From the NCBI GenBank assembly GCA_950022655.1, contig OX465587.1, positions 33,297,716 to 33,361,715 on the forward strand: DNA of 64,000 nt, read 5' to 3'. The stretch comes from Alentia gelatinosa (taxonomy: Eukaryota; Annelida; Polychaeta; Phyllodocida; Polynoidae). The position numbers and the translations under genes were made by a program. This document shows positions 42,813-52,323 of the stretch, piece after piece. Position 1 is the first letter of the stretch. Each line of letters opens with the position of its first letter. A model generated the notes under the pieces. That model was not told the DNA's origin. It searched no databases and saw only the letters and a list, made by a program, of their open reading frames with translations.

Positions 42813-43679
42813 GTACATTGTTGGAAATATATCAAATTATACATTTTTGATTATCATAAAAGTGTTTTTTCAAATGCATTTTATTTGATATTTTTGTGAA
42901 GATATTTCATGAGAAGTATTGATTTTAGTCCTAGGGGCATGTAATATCTGAAGGGACTACAAAAGTATGGTCCTTCCAGGCTGTTTGATAAAACTGTCAA
43001 TGTCCTTTTCGAAGGACATTTCAACAGTTGTTCTTTCTGAAGCTGGTAGCTTGAAAAGTATCTTTTAGAGTTTATATCAGCAATAACATTCAAATAGTTA
43101 ATTTACTTTGCATAGAATTATAAGAATAGAAATTGAGCTTGTCTGATGTTTACATCCAGGACCTTCTGGTTACCCGTGTATTGAAATAAACAACAACACC
43201 AACAGCCGCGACAGACACAAAGCACAATCTACATATATTGCCTAAGGATCTGATAAAATATGAAAAACATATCCTATCCTTGTCATTGCCTCACATGGAC
43301 TCTCCTATCCTTGTCTTTATTACTATCACTGTCCTTAGATAATACATGCCTCCCTCCCCTTGGTTAGCACAGATCAGTTCCTAGATTCTGATTACTTTTT
43401 ACAAAAGTGGGCAAGTACATGGCATTCAACTAGTATGGGAAACTACTATTTTAATCAAGACATACCTTGCCAATTTATAAATTGACTATTTAGGTGTATT
43501 TAGAATTGTGATGATCATAGTATGATAGTCTGCAAATGACATAAGAAAATCTTATATATTATTCTAGGAGTGAAATTACTGTCATCACTCACCATGACCT
43601 TTCCACATAGCTTCATTTGAACATGAATGAATTAGAAGTAAGGATGTGAATAAGCCTTTTGAATACTTTTATATTACAG
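42813..43679 (+). other. Intron D21-D22
   Basis: From 43422 on it is copy 2 of the segmental duplication. Before that, 42813-43421 is AT-rich and has TGTCCTTTTCGAAGGACA (43001-43018), a strong palindrome. No exon. Confidence 0.55.
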
Positions 43680-43934
43680 GATGTCGTGATACTTTTGCAT
43701 CAAAGTCAAACACATTATCAAGAGGTGGGATTGAAAACACTGGTGCAAAAACTGTTGCTGCATGTACCAATGCCTGCTTATATTCATCAACGACATGCTA
43801 TGGGTTTGACTTCAACAGCCAGAATCAATGTTACCTCCACAACAGTCAAAGCACTCTTAACAATATTCAGAATTCCCAAGGAGTAACACATTATACACGA
43901 AACTTCCAATGTAATGCTGGTACTACTCAACCAG
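43680..43934 (+). CDS. Exon D22, PAN-like module, group F
   Basis: 255 nt and identical to D16 in protein except NNIQN for NNIQS. The acceptor is TTATATTACAG and the donor GTAAGT, both conserved with D16. The intact frame in both copies after duplication suggests that selection or recency keeps them open. Confidence 0.85.
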
Positions 43935-44554
43935 GTAAGTACATTAATTTCATCCTCTTTCTCTTTCCATTTTTTATTGTAGTTGCAATGACGATTCTGT
44001 CTGAGAGGTTCCATACAGGCTATTTCATGTGGATATTTTAATGACACTCACATATCTACAGTACAAGGAAGCTAAAGGGGAACCCTCCATTCCAAGCATA
44101 AGTTTCCCCTTAAGTGGGGTGCTGGCCCCCTTGTAGGAGGTTCATTTAACCAGGACATTTACTGTACTTTCAGAGGTTGTGACAGCTACAATTGTCTGTG
44201 ATTATTTCCTGTCCATCACCAACCTTTCTGGCATCAGAGTAACTGGACTATTCTGATATAAATTGAGTCATATTATGGCACTCACAGTGCACTTCCCAAG
44301 TTTGTTCACATTTTGACCAAACAGGGTACCAGGATACACCTTCTTCTAGGAAAGTTGATTGGCTACTAGACTTACCAGTAAAACTGTAGCCATGAGGAAT
44401 CTGCTAGGATACTGCAATGTACAGATCAAACCTGCATAAATCATAAGCAGAACTTTCAATAGCACATCCTTCTGCTTTCAAGATTTGTATTCCCTGTAAA
44501 CTGGTATTTTCATGACTTATTTCATCAATATTGTCTCATTTTTTCCCATTTCAG
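43935..44554 (+). other. Intron D22-D23
   Basis: 620 nt with the same length and order as intron D16-D17; scattered substitutions only. Confidence 0.75.
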
Positions 44555-44809
44555 GGTGCCGCGATCCATTTACACAATCTATCAATAAGTTTGCATTTGG
44601 AGGGCTTCTCAACTCACAAGCTACAACCGTTCAAGCATGTACATCTGCCTGCCTCAATTCTGCAAAAACATGCTATGGTTATGACTTTAACAACCAGAAT
44701 CAGTGTTTCCTACACACCACACTCGCCGATCTTAACAACCTGCGGACTGGAACTGGGGTTTCCAACTACAAGCGAACCTTCCAATGTAAACCCAGTCCTA
44801 CTGGTTCAG
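44555..44809 (+). CDS. Exon D23, PAN-like module, group E
   Basis: The 255-nt exon begins GCRDPFTQSINKFAFGGLLNSQ and ends FQCKPSPTGSG. Compared with D17 it has I/V and K/R in the turn, Q for L, A for T, FQC for FLC, and Lys replacing the Asn after the last Cys. The acceptor is CCCATTTCAG and the donor GTATGC. All six Cys are present. Confidence 0.85.
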
Positions 44810-45032
44810 GTATGCAGGGAAATTTGGAGCAATATAAAAGGATTCAATTGCTATATGATTAAATTCAATATTTTTATAATAGTACTATATTACTGATCAA
44901 TTTATAGATATAGGTGAATACATTGTTAAATAATTCAAAAGAAGGACAACTTTCAATACTCTCAGTTGACATCACCTCTCCATTGTTGTTCTCAAAGTTT
45001 TATGATAAATGTCATATTTTATATTTTTTCAG

Positions 45033-45287
45033 GATGCCAGGATACATTTGCAGCATCTGTTAACAGATTTGCATTTGGAGGGATACGAGATCAACAAGCT
45101 ACAACCATTGCTGCTTGTACCTCTGCCTGCTTGAATTCCAAAGAAACATGCTATGGATATGACTTCAACGACCAGAACCAGTGTTTCATTCATATCACTC
45201 TCAACAATATTAACAATCTTCAAACTGGCAATGGTGTCACAAACTACAAACGAAATTTCCAATGTAATGCTGGTACTACCCAACCAG
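45033..45287 (+). CDS. Exon D24, PAN-like module, group G
   Basis: The 255-nt exon begins GCQDTFAASVNRFAFGGIRDQQ. It differs from D18 by DFNDQNQ and FIHIT only. The acceptor is ATTTTTTCAG and the donor GTATGT. Confidence 0.85.
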
Positions 45288-45309
45288 GTATGTACAGAAA
45301 TGTGTAGTA

Positions 45310-45598
45310 TACGGAAACTGGCTTACTGTCTTCGTACGTCAAAAATATGCAGTGAAATTGTTGATCATATACATCCTGATGCCGTAGGCAGAGGGATGTA
45401 TGTGATCATTAATTTTACCAATTATTTTGACGTACAAAGACAGTCAGCCTGTTTTCGTATTATTATATACCTAAAAATGGGGAAATTTCACCTGGTCACA
45501 TGATCACATACCCCGTACATCACAGTGTGGCGTACGGGTATAAATACGCCATGGGTAGGAGCGGGCAGTATATGTGGTTCATACAGCCACAGGTATAT
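45310..45598. mobile_element. 289-nt insertion with inverted arms, copy-2 specific
   Basis: Comparison with the D18-D19 intron defines it exactly: sequence matches up to TGTGTAGTA and resumes at TATCTCAATT. Inside are GACTGTCTTTG/TACTGTCTTCG-type arms (ACGGAAACTGGCTTACTGTC... and ...GACAGTCAGCCTGTTTTCGTA) and a second part with CACAGTGTGGCGTACGGGTAT. It arrived after the block duplicated, or was lost from copy 1. Confidence 0.8.
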
Positions 45599-45610
45599 AA
45601 TGATAATGTA

Positions 45611-46840
45611 TATCTCAATTCCATTATATGAATAATCTTTTTCCTCCTAGATGTACTTGTGTTAACTATTATTATTTACCTTTCTCATTTAAGATGTTCC
45701 ATACAAGCATCTTCAATACTTTTTCAATGTTAAATTGCAGTATATTGATATGAATTATTCAGAGGCCATCAATATTTTTCAAGTTTTTATAGGTCGGTTA
45801 CAGATACTGTAAAATGTGGGCGTAGATCAAGTCTATAGTGTCAATGACAGGAAGCATCCCAAATATGTTCATATTTTGACAAAGCAGGATATGCGAATAC
45901 ATTCTTTCCCACCAAAGATCATTCTTTGTCAGTCTTAAAAATAAGCCCAGACCCATAAAATGGCCGGAAGGAATACAGGATTTTGAACCTATGAAGCAAC
46001 CAGTATGAATAAAAATTTTAGAAAAAAAAGTATTTACAAATCTACTTGAATAATGCATTATATATGGTAAAAGTCACATTCTATTGGCGGATTATTCATC
46101 AGCCATCTGCAGCAGGAAACCTCTGATCAGTATTTTTGGGTATATCAACGCCAAATCGGTGAATGGAAATAGGACATCTAGAGTAATGCTCACAGATCAA
46201 TTGTGCTTAGAGTATGCAATAACGGCGTCAGTAAACAACTGACAGAATAAAAATTGCATCTTTCAAGCCAAAAATAATTTCCCAACGTTAGCCGGGAATG
46301 CCAAGACGAACTAAAAGATTTGCAAATGATTCAAGCTAAAGGTTTTAGGGGGAAATTCAAATCGGTATAGATATGCAAAATGCCGTAGAAACTAAAAGTC
46401 CACTGCACGGCCATCGATAATTTGATACCAACATGCAGTCAGTGGCAACACTGATAGACTAGTAGAGGAACTCTATTAATCTGTGCCATTTTCATTGGCT
46501 AGTGGAAAATGGCTGTTAGTCTGCATAAATCATTGGTGAATTTGTAAGAATGGCAATTCCTTCAACTTCCATGATTGACATTTCCTCTGAATCGTTGCAC
46601 ATCTTTTCAAGATATTTTTTTTAAAAGCATTTTTATTAGGGTCTAGTCACACAATACAGACTTCCACGCTCGGCCCTGGCTGTTCTGCCACCTGGTCCGA
46701 TCTTGGGTTACAATGGTATTCCTACAAGTTCCTTTAGATACTAAAGTTATGTCGATACAGAGAAATAAAGGGTAATACATATCGTGAGTGAAATATTGCA
46801 GTATAGGTACATCAACATTATCTCCCCTGTTTTATTTCAG
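45611..46840 (+). other. Rest of intron D24-D25
   Basis: Collinear with 37911-39138 of copy 1, with few differences. No exon; an 86-codon antisense frame here is not supported. Confidence 0.7.
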
Positions 46841-47095
46841 GATGCCGCGATCCATTTACACAATCTGTCAATAGGTTTGCATTTGGAGGGCTTCTCAACT
46901 CACAAGCTACAACTGTTCTAGCATGTACATCTGCCTGCCTCAATTCTGCAAAAACATGCTATGGTTATGACTTTAACAGCCAGAATCAGTGTTTCCTACA
47001 CACCACACTCGCCGATCTTAACAACCTGCGGACTGGAACTGGAGTTTCCAACTACAAGCGAACCTTCCAATGTAACCAAGGTACTACTCAACCAG
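46841..47095 (+). CDS. Exon D25, PAN-like module, group E, chimeric
   Basis: The 255-nt exon begins GCRDPFTQSVNRFAFGGLLNSQ like D19, but ends FQCNQGTTQPG and GTAGGTTA like D20. The counterpart of D19 plus D20 in copy 1 is thus a single hybrid exon here, intact in frame with all six Cys. The acceptor is TTTATTTCAG. DFNSQNQ replaces DFNNQNQ. Confidence 0.85.
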
Positions 47096-47244
47096 GTAGG
47101 TTATGTCTTGCATGGATATTTTTCTGATTTTCATCATCATATAAATATATTTCATGAAATCAGCACAACCTTCAATGTTCTAAATTAAAACTACCTCTAT
47201 ATTTCATCCTGATAATCTTGCTAACAAATGTTCTCTTATTTCAG

Positions 47245-47499
47245 GATGCCGTGATTCATTTGCAAAATCTGTTGACAGGTTTGCATTTGGAGGGGAACTT
47301 AGTTCACAAGCTACAACAATTTCAACATGTACCTCTGCTTGTCTCAATTCTGCAACAACATGCTATGGCTTTGATTTTAACAACCAGAATCAGTGTTTCC
47401 TACACACTAAACTTTCCGATCTTAACAAACTACAGACTGGAACTGGAGTTTCAAACTACAAACGAATTTTCCAATGTAACCCCGGTCCTACAGGACAAG
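47245..47499 (+). CDS. Exon D26, PAN-like module, group E
   Basis: The 255-nt exon begins GCRDSFAKSVDRFAFGGELSSQ and has CYGFDFNNQNQCFLHTKLSDLNKLQ, ending FQCNPGPTGQG. DSF, VDRF and KRIF set it apart; its closest relatives are D20, D21 and D28. It follows D25 after only 149 nt. The acceptor is TCTTATTTCAG. The donor GTATGTAG places a stop two codons into the intron. Confidence 0.85.
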
Positions 47500-47858
47500 G
47501 TATGTAGGAAAATTTGGTCTCTGCACAACCAGGTTCATAGTTGGAAATATCCTAATATGTTTATTTATACATGAATGCAGTTGTCATAAAATATCAAATC
47601 ATGCTACTTTGAAAAATAAACATTTACCTTGCAAATTCACAATTCATATTTTTCAGCATATTTAGTTTAATGATCATCACAGTGATGGTCCATAATTTCA
47701 GTGAAGTCATGTCCTCATATCACAAAAAAGTTCATGCTATTCTAGGAGTGAGATTTAGATTAATAAGTCACATTAGGCTTTCAATATATCATTCAAACAT
47801 GACTAAATTGTTGGAAGTTAGAAACTAATCAACCATTTTTCATATCTTGATATCACAG
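47500..47858 (+). other. Intron D26-D27
   Basis: 359 nt. It has AT-rich stretches resembling the intron ahead of D16/D22 (ACCTTGCAAATTCACAATT, ATTCTAGGAGTGA), so the E-to-F intron is also homologous between units. Confidence 0.6.
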
Positions 47859-48113
47859 GATGCCGTGATACTTTTGAATCAACTGCAAACACATTATCAA
47901 GAGGTGGGATTGAAAACACTGTTGCAAAAACTGTTGCTGCATGTACCAATGCTTGCCTATATTCTTCAACGACATGCTATGGGTTTGACTTCAACAGCCA
48001 GAATCAATGTTACCTCCACAACAGTCAAAGCACTCTCAACAATGTTCAGAGTGCTCAAGGGGTCACACATTACAAACGGAATTTCCAATGTAACACCGGT
48101 ACTACTCAACCAG
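47859..48113 (+). CDS. Exon D27, PAN-like module, group F
   Basis: The 255-nt exon begins GCRDTFESTANTLSRGGIENTVAK and has CLYSSTTCYGFDFNSQNQCYLHNS, ending FQCNTGTTQPG. It shares SRGG with D16/D22, but NNVQSAQ and YKRN with the later F exons, so it is intermediate. The acceptor is GATATCACAG and the donor GTAAAT. Confidence 0.85.
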
Positions 48114-48309
48114 GTAAATACTTTGTCAGTACATTTTTATTTTTGAATGCAGACGAGGCAATTATGTCAATCTTGACGTTACGAGGCTGTGTGTGGTGGC
48201 TCAGGACTCCAGAGACATTTTTATTTTTTATTGCATTTACCATGATGAGTTACTAGTGCATAACTTTTAAAATATTTACATTCTGTCTGAGATATTGCAT
48301 ACTATCAAG

Positions 48310-48600
48310 AGACGTCATGAGTTTGAGTCTGAGTTTATTTATGCCACGCATTTTGTTGGCTCCATAATTTCACAAGTCGAAGACGAGTGACATTACGGAG
48401 CCAACAAAATGAGTGGCATAAATAAGCTCAAACTCAAACGAGTGGCGTCTAGATTTTATCCTACCCCGTTTCCATATTTTTTCAGTATCAGAAACTAGTG
48501 GCATAAACAACACTTTATGTCACGCCCGTGAAATAAACAAATCCCATGTTAAGCCTATGGCGTTTTTTATTAGGGGTAGGATAAAGACCACTCCTTATTA
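48310..48600. mobile_element. R9 element (copy 3) with an outer hairpin
   Basis: TTTATGCCACGCATTTTGTTGGCTCC and the inverse GGAGCCAACAAAATGAGTGGCATAAA form long arms (about 48338-48422). TTTTATCCTACCCC, the core TGTTAAGCCTATGG at 48547-48560 and GGGGTAGGATAAA follow. Confidence 0.7.
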
Positions 48601-49024
48601 ATATCTATATAGACCTTCCATAACTCCTTTCAGAGGCGGTGTCTGCCACAATTGTCTGTGATTTCCTTTCCTATCAATAACGCGATTCTGCATGTTTAAT
48701 CAGGTTGAATGTGTTATCTATATAACTTATAGTAGATTAATCAATAAGATGTCTCTTACAGTAAACTTCCAAAGTTGGTTCACATTCCCCCTGAACACAA
48801 AGGCAAGAGAGTCGAGAATTGGGCAAATAAAATTCACCCATTTTTACCATGTGGGATGTCAGAATACACTTCATATCTTCAAGCAGAGATCATTAGTGCC
48901 CAGTCTTAAAAATAAGCCTGTAACCATAAAGAATTATCCAGGATAATGCAATAACCAAATTCAATCTGAATGAATCATTAGCAAAATTGGTAGTAATGAC
49001 ACACAAAAATGTTTGTTCTCACAG
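48601..49024 (+). other. End of intron D27-D28
   Basis: It shares GTCTGCCACAATTGTCTGTG and CCAAAGTTGGTTCACATT with the D16-D17 and D22-D23 introns, confirming that D27-D28 is a third, older copy of the F-E pair. A TTCTCACAG acceptor-like word ends at 49024. Confidence 0.6.
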
Positions 49025-49058
49025 CTCTATTAACATATGTTATCTCATCTTCTTATAT

Positions 49059-49303
49059 TACCTTTGCACAATCTGTTGATAGGGTTGCATTTGGAGGGGC
49101 ACTTAATTCACAAGCTAAAACAATTCTAACATGTACCTCGGCCTGTCTCAATTCTGCAACGACATGCTATGGCTTTGATTTTAATAACCAGAATCAGTGT
49201 TTCCTACACACCACACTTTCCGATCTTAACAACATGCGGACTGGAACTGGAGTTTCAAATTACAAACGAAACTTCCAATGTAACCCCACTCCTACAGGAC
49301 AAG
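49059..49303 (+). pseudogene. Exon D28, group E exon without its normal acceptor
   Basis: Homology starts at ACCTTTGCACAATCTGTTGAT; the 14 or so nt that would hold the CAG acceptor and GCRDT codons are gone (TCTTATATT joins directly). The rest is open and keeps five Cys: TFAQSVDRVAFGGALNSQAKT to FQCNPTPTGQG, donor GTATGTAG. An upstream TTCTCACAG (ending 49024) would start an exon in the correct phase, giving ALLTYVISSSYITFAQ... and no first Cys. Either a dead exon or one rescued by a new acceptor. Confidence 0.75.
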
Positions 49304-49455
49304 GTATGTAGGGAAATCTGGTGTTATACATATATATATGAATCGCTATTTATGGATTGGTGTTTAGTATGTATTACATTTACCCCACTGAAGTGTATGT
49401 ATTTGCGATTCAAATGTCTTTTTGAGTGTCTATTTAGGGTAAATTGTGTTTGTTA
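49304..49455 (+). other. Start of intron D28-D29
   Basis: Short AT-rich stretch. The 175-codon frame from 49169 combines a wrong frame of D28 with this intron and the R5 element, so it is not a gene. Confidence 0.6.
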
Positions 49456-50580
49456 CACTGCACGAAACTTATCGCTTTACATATGTATGCAAAACACGTC
49501 TAACAGTAGGATTTTGGATCTAGAAGTTAGACCTGTTATCCATCTCGTAGACGCCTTATCTAGTGGCGTATATACATGTCCATGGTGTGGTCTCATATAC
49601 GTCATATATACGCCTGATTTCGTTGTATATACACCAACATCCAATAGTTCCCATCTTTGCAACTTGGGGACACTACTGGTAACATATTCATGCTAAATAA
49701 GTCTGTATTATATGAAAAATACAATCTTATATTACCAATTTATTTTATAAAACCTTTATAAAACCTGATTGAATATGAATTGATTAATTACATATAATAA
49801 ACCCTGCACTCTTTGGTTTTTTTACTGTTTTTCTAATAGATTTTTCCTTGAAAATACCATTTTCCTGTCGTATTCTGGGTATTCCCATATATAAGCCTTT
49901 AAGAAGTTAACACTATAGACATTGAGTCCCTAAAAACGGGCGGCGGGCAGCGGCAGGCGGTGGGGGGTGGGGTAGGGTTTCCCACTGAGTCAACCTGTAC
50001 AAACGCGGCTGACGGCGGGCAGTGGCGGTGGGCGGCGGGCAGCGGGCAGCGGGGGGCTTCTCACTGAGGCTGGCTGGGGGTGGCGTAGGGTGGTGGGGGG
50101 GGGCATCTTACAAACGCCGAGCGGCCGCTAATCCGTCTACACACAGTGCAGGGAGGCAGGGGTTGTGTACCAGGGCTTCACTGTGGGTAGAGTGAGTGTA
50201 GGGTGGTGGGGTGGGGGGGTGTCGGGGGGGGGGGGGGGTGGTAGGGGGTTTGGTTGGGAGGTCGTGGGTGGCAGGCCAGTGTTAGTGCATCCTCTACCAA
50301 CACCCACAGGACGGGGCGGGCCGCGGGTCGCAATTTTTTCTTTTTGTATCATATATACGCCTGCCGTATATATATTGCGCAGAGTATGTTTTATCTTAAA
50401 TATGCCAGGTGTGAAAGACAGCCAAGTCGTGCGCGTCTACATATGGAAATTGTCTCATAGACGCCCGAAACGCAGACGCGTATAAGAGGTGTATACAAGT
50501 ATAAACAAGCCAATATACAGCCGATACGTGCGTTATCGCGATGGCGTATATATATGTCAAATGGTGGTTTTCGTGCAGTG
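49456..50580. mobile_element. R5 element (copy 3), enlarged, with a G-rich interior
   Basis: It starts CACTGCACGAAACTTATCG and ends GTGGTTTTCGTGCAGTG. Inside, 49935-50330 is strongly G-rich on the + strand (runs such as GGGGTGGGGTAGGG and 17 G near 50221) with repeated GGCGGGCAGCGG words. There are TATATACGCC words on both sides. Long frames across the G tract are artefacts. Confidence 0.7.
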
Positions 50581-50710
50581 TTATTGTTTTGCCGAAACAT
50601 TATCTTGTACTTTTAACAGTTGCCATATTGGTTTACATCATTTTAGTCACATGATTGCATGCACATCACATACCCCATACACCATGTAAATGTCGTTCGG
50701 CCATAAAATT

Positions 50711-50930
50711 CACTGCACGTAAACCACCGTTTTATTCATATATATATACGCCATCACGGAAGTGCATGTATTGGCTGAATATTGACTTGTTTTCATTTAT
50801 ATTCGCCCAGGCCTTATATATGACAGACGTGACTTGGCTGTATTTCACACCCGGCATATATGAGAGAAAATACCCTCTGCCCCCGCCCCCTCCTGCCCCT
50901 TTGTGTTGGTAAAAGTACCCCCCCCCCATA
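50711..50930. mobile_element. R5 element (copy 4, right end missing)
   Basis: It starts CACTGCACGTAAACCACCG and contains GGAAGTGCATGTATTGGCTG and CACACCCGGCATATATGAGAG as in copy 2. It ends in a C run where copy 2 continues. Confidence 0.7.
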
Positions 50931-51259
50931 TTGTTCTATATAGGTTCTAAAAGAAATACTTTTTTTTCATTTTCTTAAATTGAGCTTAACTCTCTTTATT
51001 TTCATTATTTCTTCTGCAGAGTATATTATATATGTGACTTTCCACTGTAGTATACATGTGACCATCCCTCGTAGTTTACATGTGTCAATCCCACATAGTT
51101 TAAATATGAGATTATCCATTACAGATTTCTATGTTTCTTAGTATTTCAGTTAAAATAGAAAGTCTAGCTGAGTTTTTAATGTGATGTTAACCTAAGATTG
51201 CATATTATCATTGTAATTGGTTATTCATCCATTGACTGGTATTTAATATGGATAACATG
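50931..51259 (+). other. Intron stretch without recognised content
   Basis: AT-rich. It has three loose repeats of the type ACATGTG-AC/TCAATCC-ATAGTTTA (51040-51110). No exon. Confidence 0.4.
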
Positions 51260-51660
51260 ATTACCATGCTCTTATTGTATGAGCTTGCTCTATTTTTGTA
51301 TTTTTTGGTTTTGAAAATAACATCACAATCAAACTTATAAAGCATGATGGTTGACAGGAAATACTTAATAGGAAGAATTCATGGTTCAAAAATCGATAAA
51401 GTTTCCGAGCTTTATGTTTATTGTTTTTAAAAGATACACACAAAAGGATATAACAAAAAAGTAAATTGGCATCGGGGTTAGGAAATGACACTCTCCAAGC
51501 AGTACAAAAGGTCTGGCAGGAGAGAAGCAAACATTTTCTATCTGTAGTGTGGCCATGATTCCCCAGATGGTTTATCCCTAACTACTACACAGGTGGGTGT
51601 CAGCCTGGAGGCGGCCTCTGGATTTAACCCGACCAGAGCTAACTGGTTGCCAGTGTATGA
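51260..51660. repeat. Dispersed repeat R12 (copy 2)
   Basis: ACTCTCCAAGCAGTACAAAA, GGATTTAACCCGACCAGAGC and GTTGCCAGTGTATGAA follow the order of 8605-8942. Left boundary approximate. Confidence 0.5.
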
Positions 51661-51689
51661 ACAGGGTAGTATTTGTAGGTTATACGATC

Positions 51690-51995
51690 ACAGGTATTTA
51701 GAAGGAAACCCACGAGATGAAAATAGCTTGGTTCGTTCTCTTCTGAGTTTGACCGCAGAGTAATTCACGAAGCAAAGCTGAGTGTATCATTCTGTGGTCA
51801 AACGAGGTGGAGTGCAGATCTACTTATTTTCATCCAGTGGGTTTCTTATTTTATCTCACCCCGTATAACATGATTTATTGATAAAATGAATCACCCAATT
51901 AGCCATTGAGTATTGGGTATACAAACTTCATGGCCGTAGAGTAGGAGTTCCTAATGTTAAGCCTATGGAGAAAAATACCGGAGTTAGATAAATGA
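51690..51995. mobile_element. R9 element (copy 4)
   Basis: GAAACCCACGAGATGAAAATAG and CATCCAGTGGGTTTCTTATTTT give inverted arms. The core TGTTAAGCCTATGG is at 51955-51968, followed by GAGAAAAATACCGGAGTTAGATA. Closest to copy 1 at 21820-22020. It sits about 75 nt before D29. Confidence 0.65.
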
Positions 51996-52068
51996 TGATA
52001 GCTTCTCCTCTAGATTGGTGTTTTAAAATGTTCACTAACCATTGTTATTTCCTCTGGTCTTCTTTCAG

Positions 52069-52323
52069 GATGCCGTGATACATTTGCAGCATCTCCCAAC
52101 AGATTTGCATTTGGAGGGATACGAGATCAACAAGCTACAACCATTGCTGCTTGTACCTCTGCCTGCTTGAATTCCAAAGTAACATGCTATGGATATGACT
52201 TCAACAACCAGAACCAGTGTTTCATTCATGACACTCTCAACAATATTAACAATCTTCAAACTGGCAATGGTGTCACAAACTACAAGAGAAACTTCCAATG
52301 TAACCCCAGTCCTTCTCAACCAG
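52069..52323 (+). CDS. Exon D29, PAN-like module, group G
   Basis: The 255-nt exon begins GCRDTFAASPNRFAFGGIRDQQ and has CLNSKVTCYGYDFNNQNQCFIHDT, ending FQCNPSPSQPG. It is almost identical to D35 (6,607 nt downstream), which differs by IQDQQ for IRDQQ and TSY for TNY. The acceptor is CTTCTTTCAG and the donor GTAATT. Confidence 0.85.

Larger units (their letters stand above)
43422..47095 (+). repeat. Segmental duplication, copy 2 (D22-D25)
   Basis: Partner of 36009-39393. It is collinear apart from the 289-nt insertion at 45310-45598 and the exchange of the D25 3' end. The two copies lie on either side of the DIRS insertion; copy 2 has no (TA)n foldback element upstream. Confidence 0.9.

Noticed and set aside
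49169..49696. 175-codon open frame
   Set aside because: It is D28 read in the wrong frame and continues through intron and an R5 element. Similar shifted frames exist over most E and F exons because they are paralogues.
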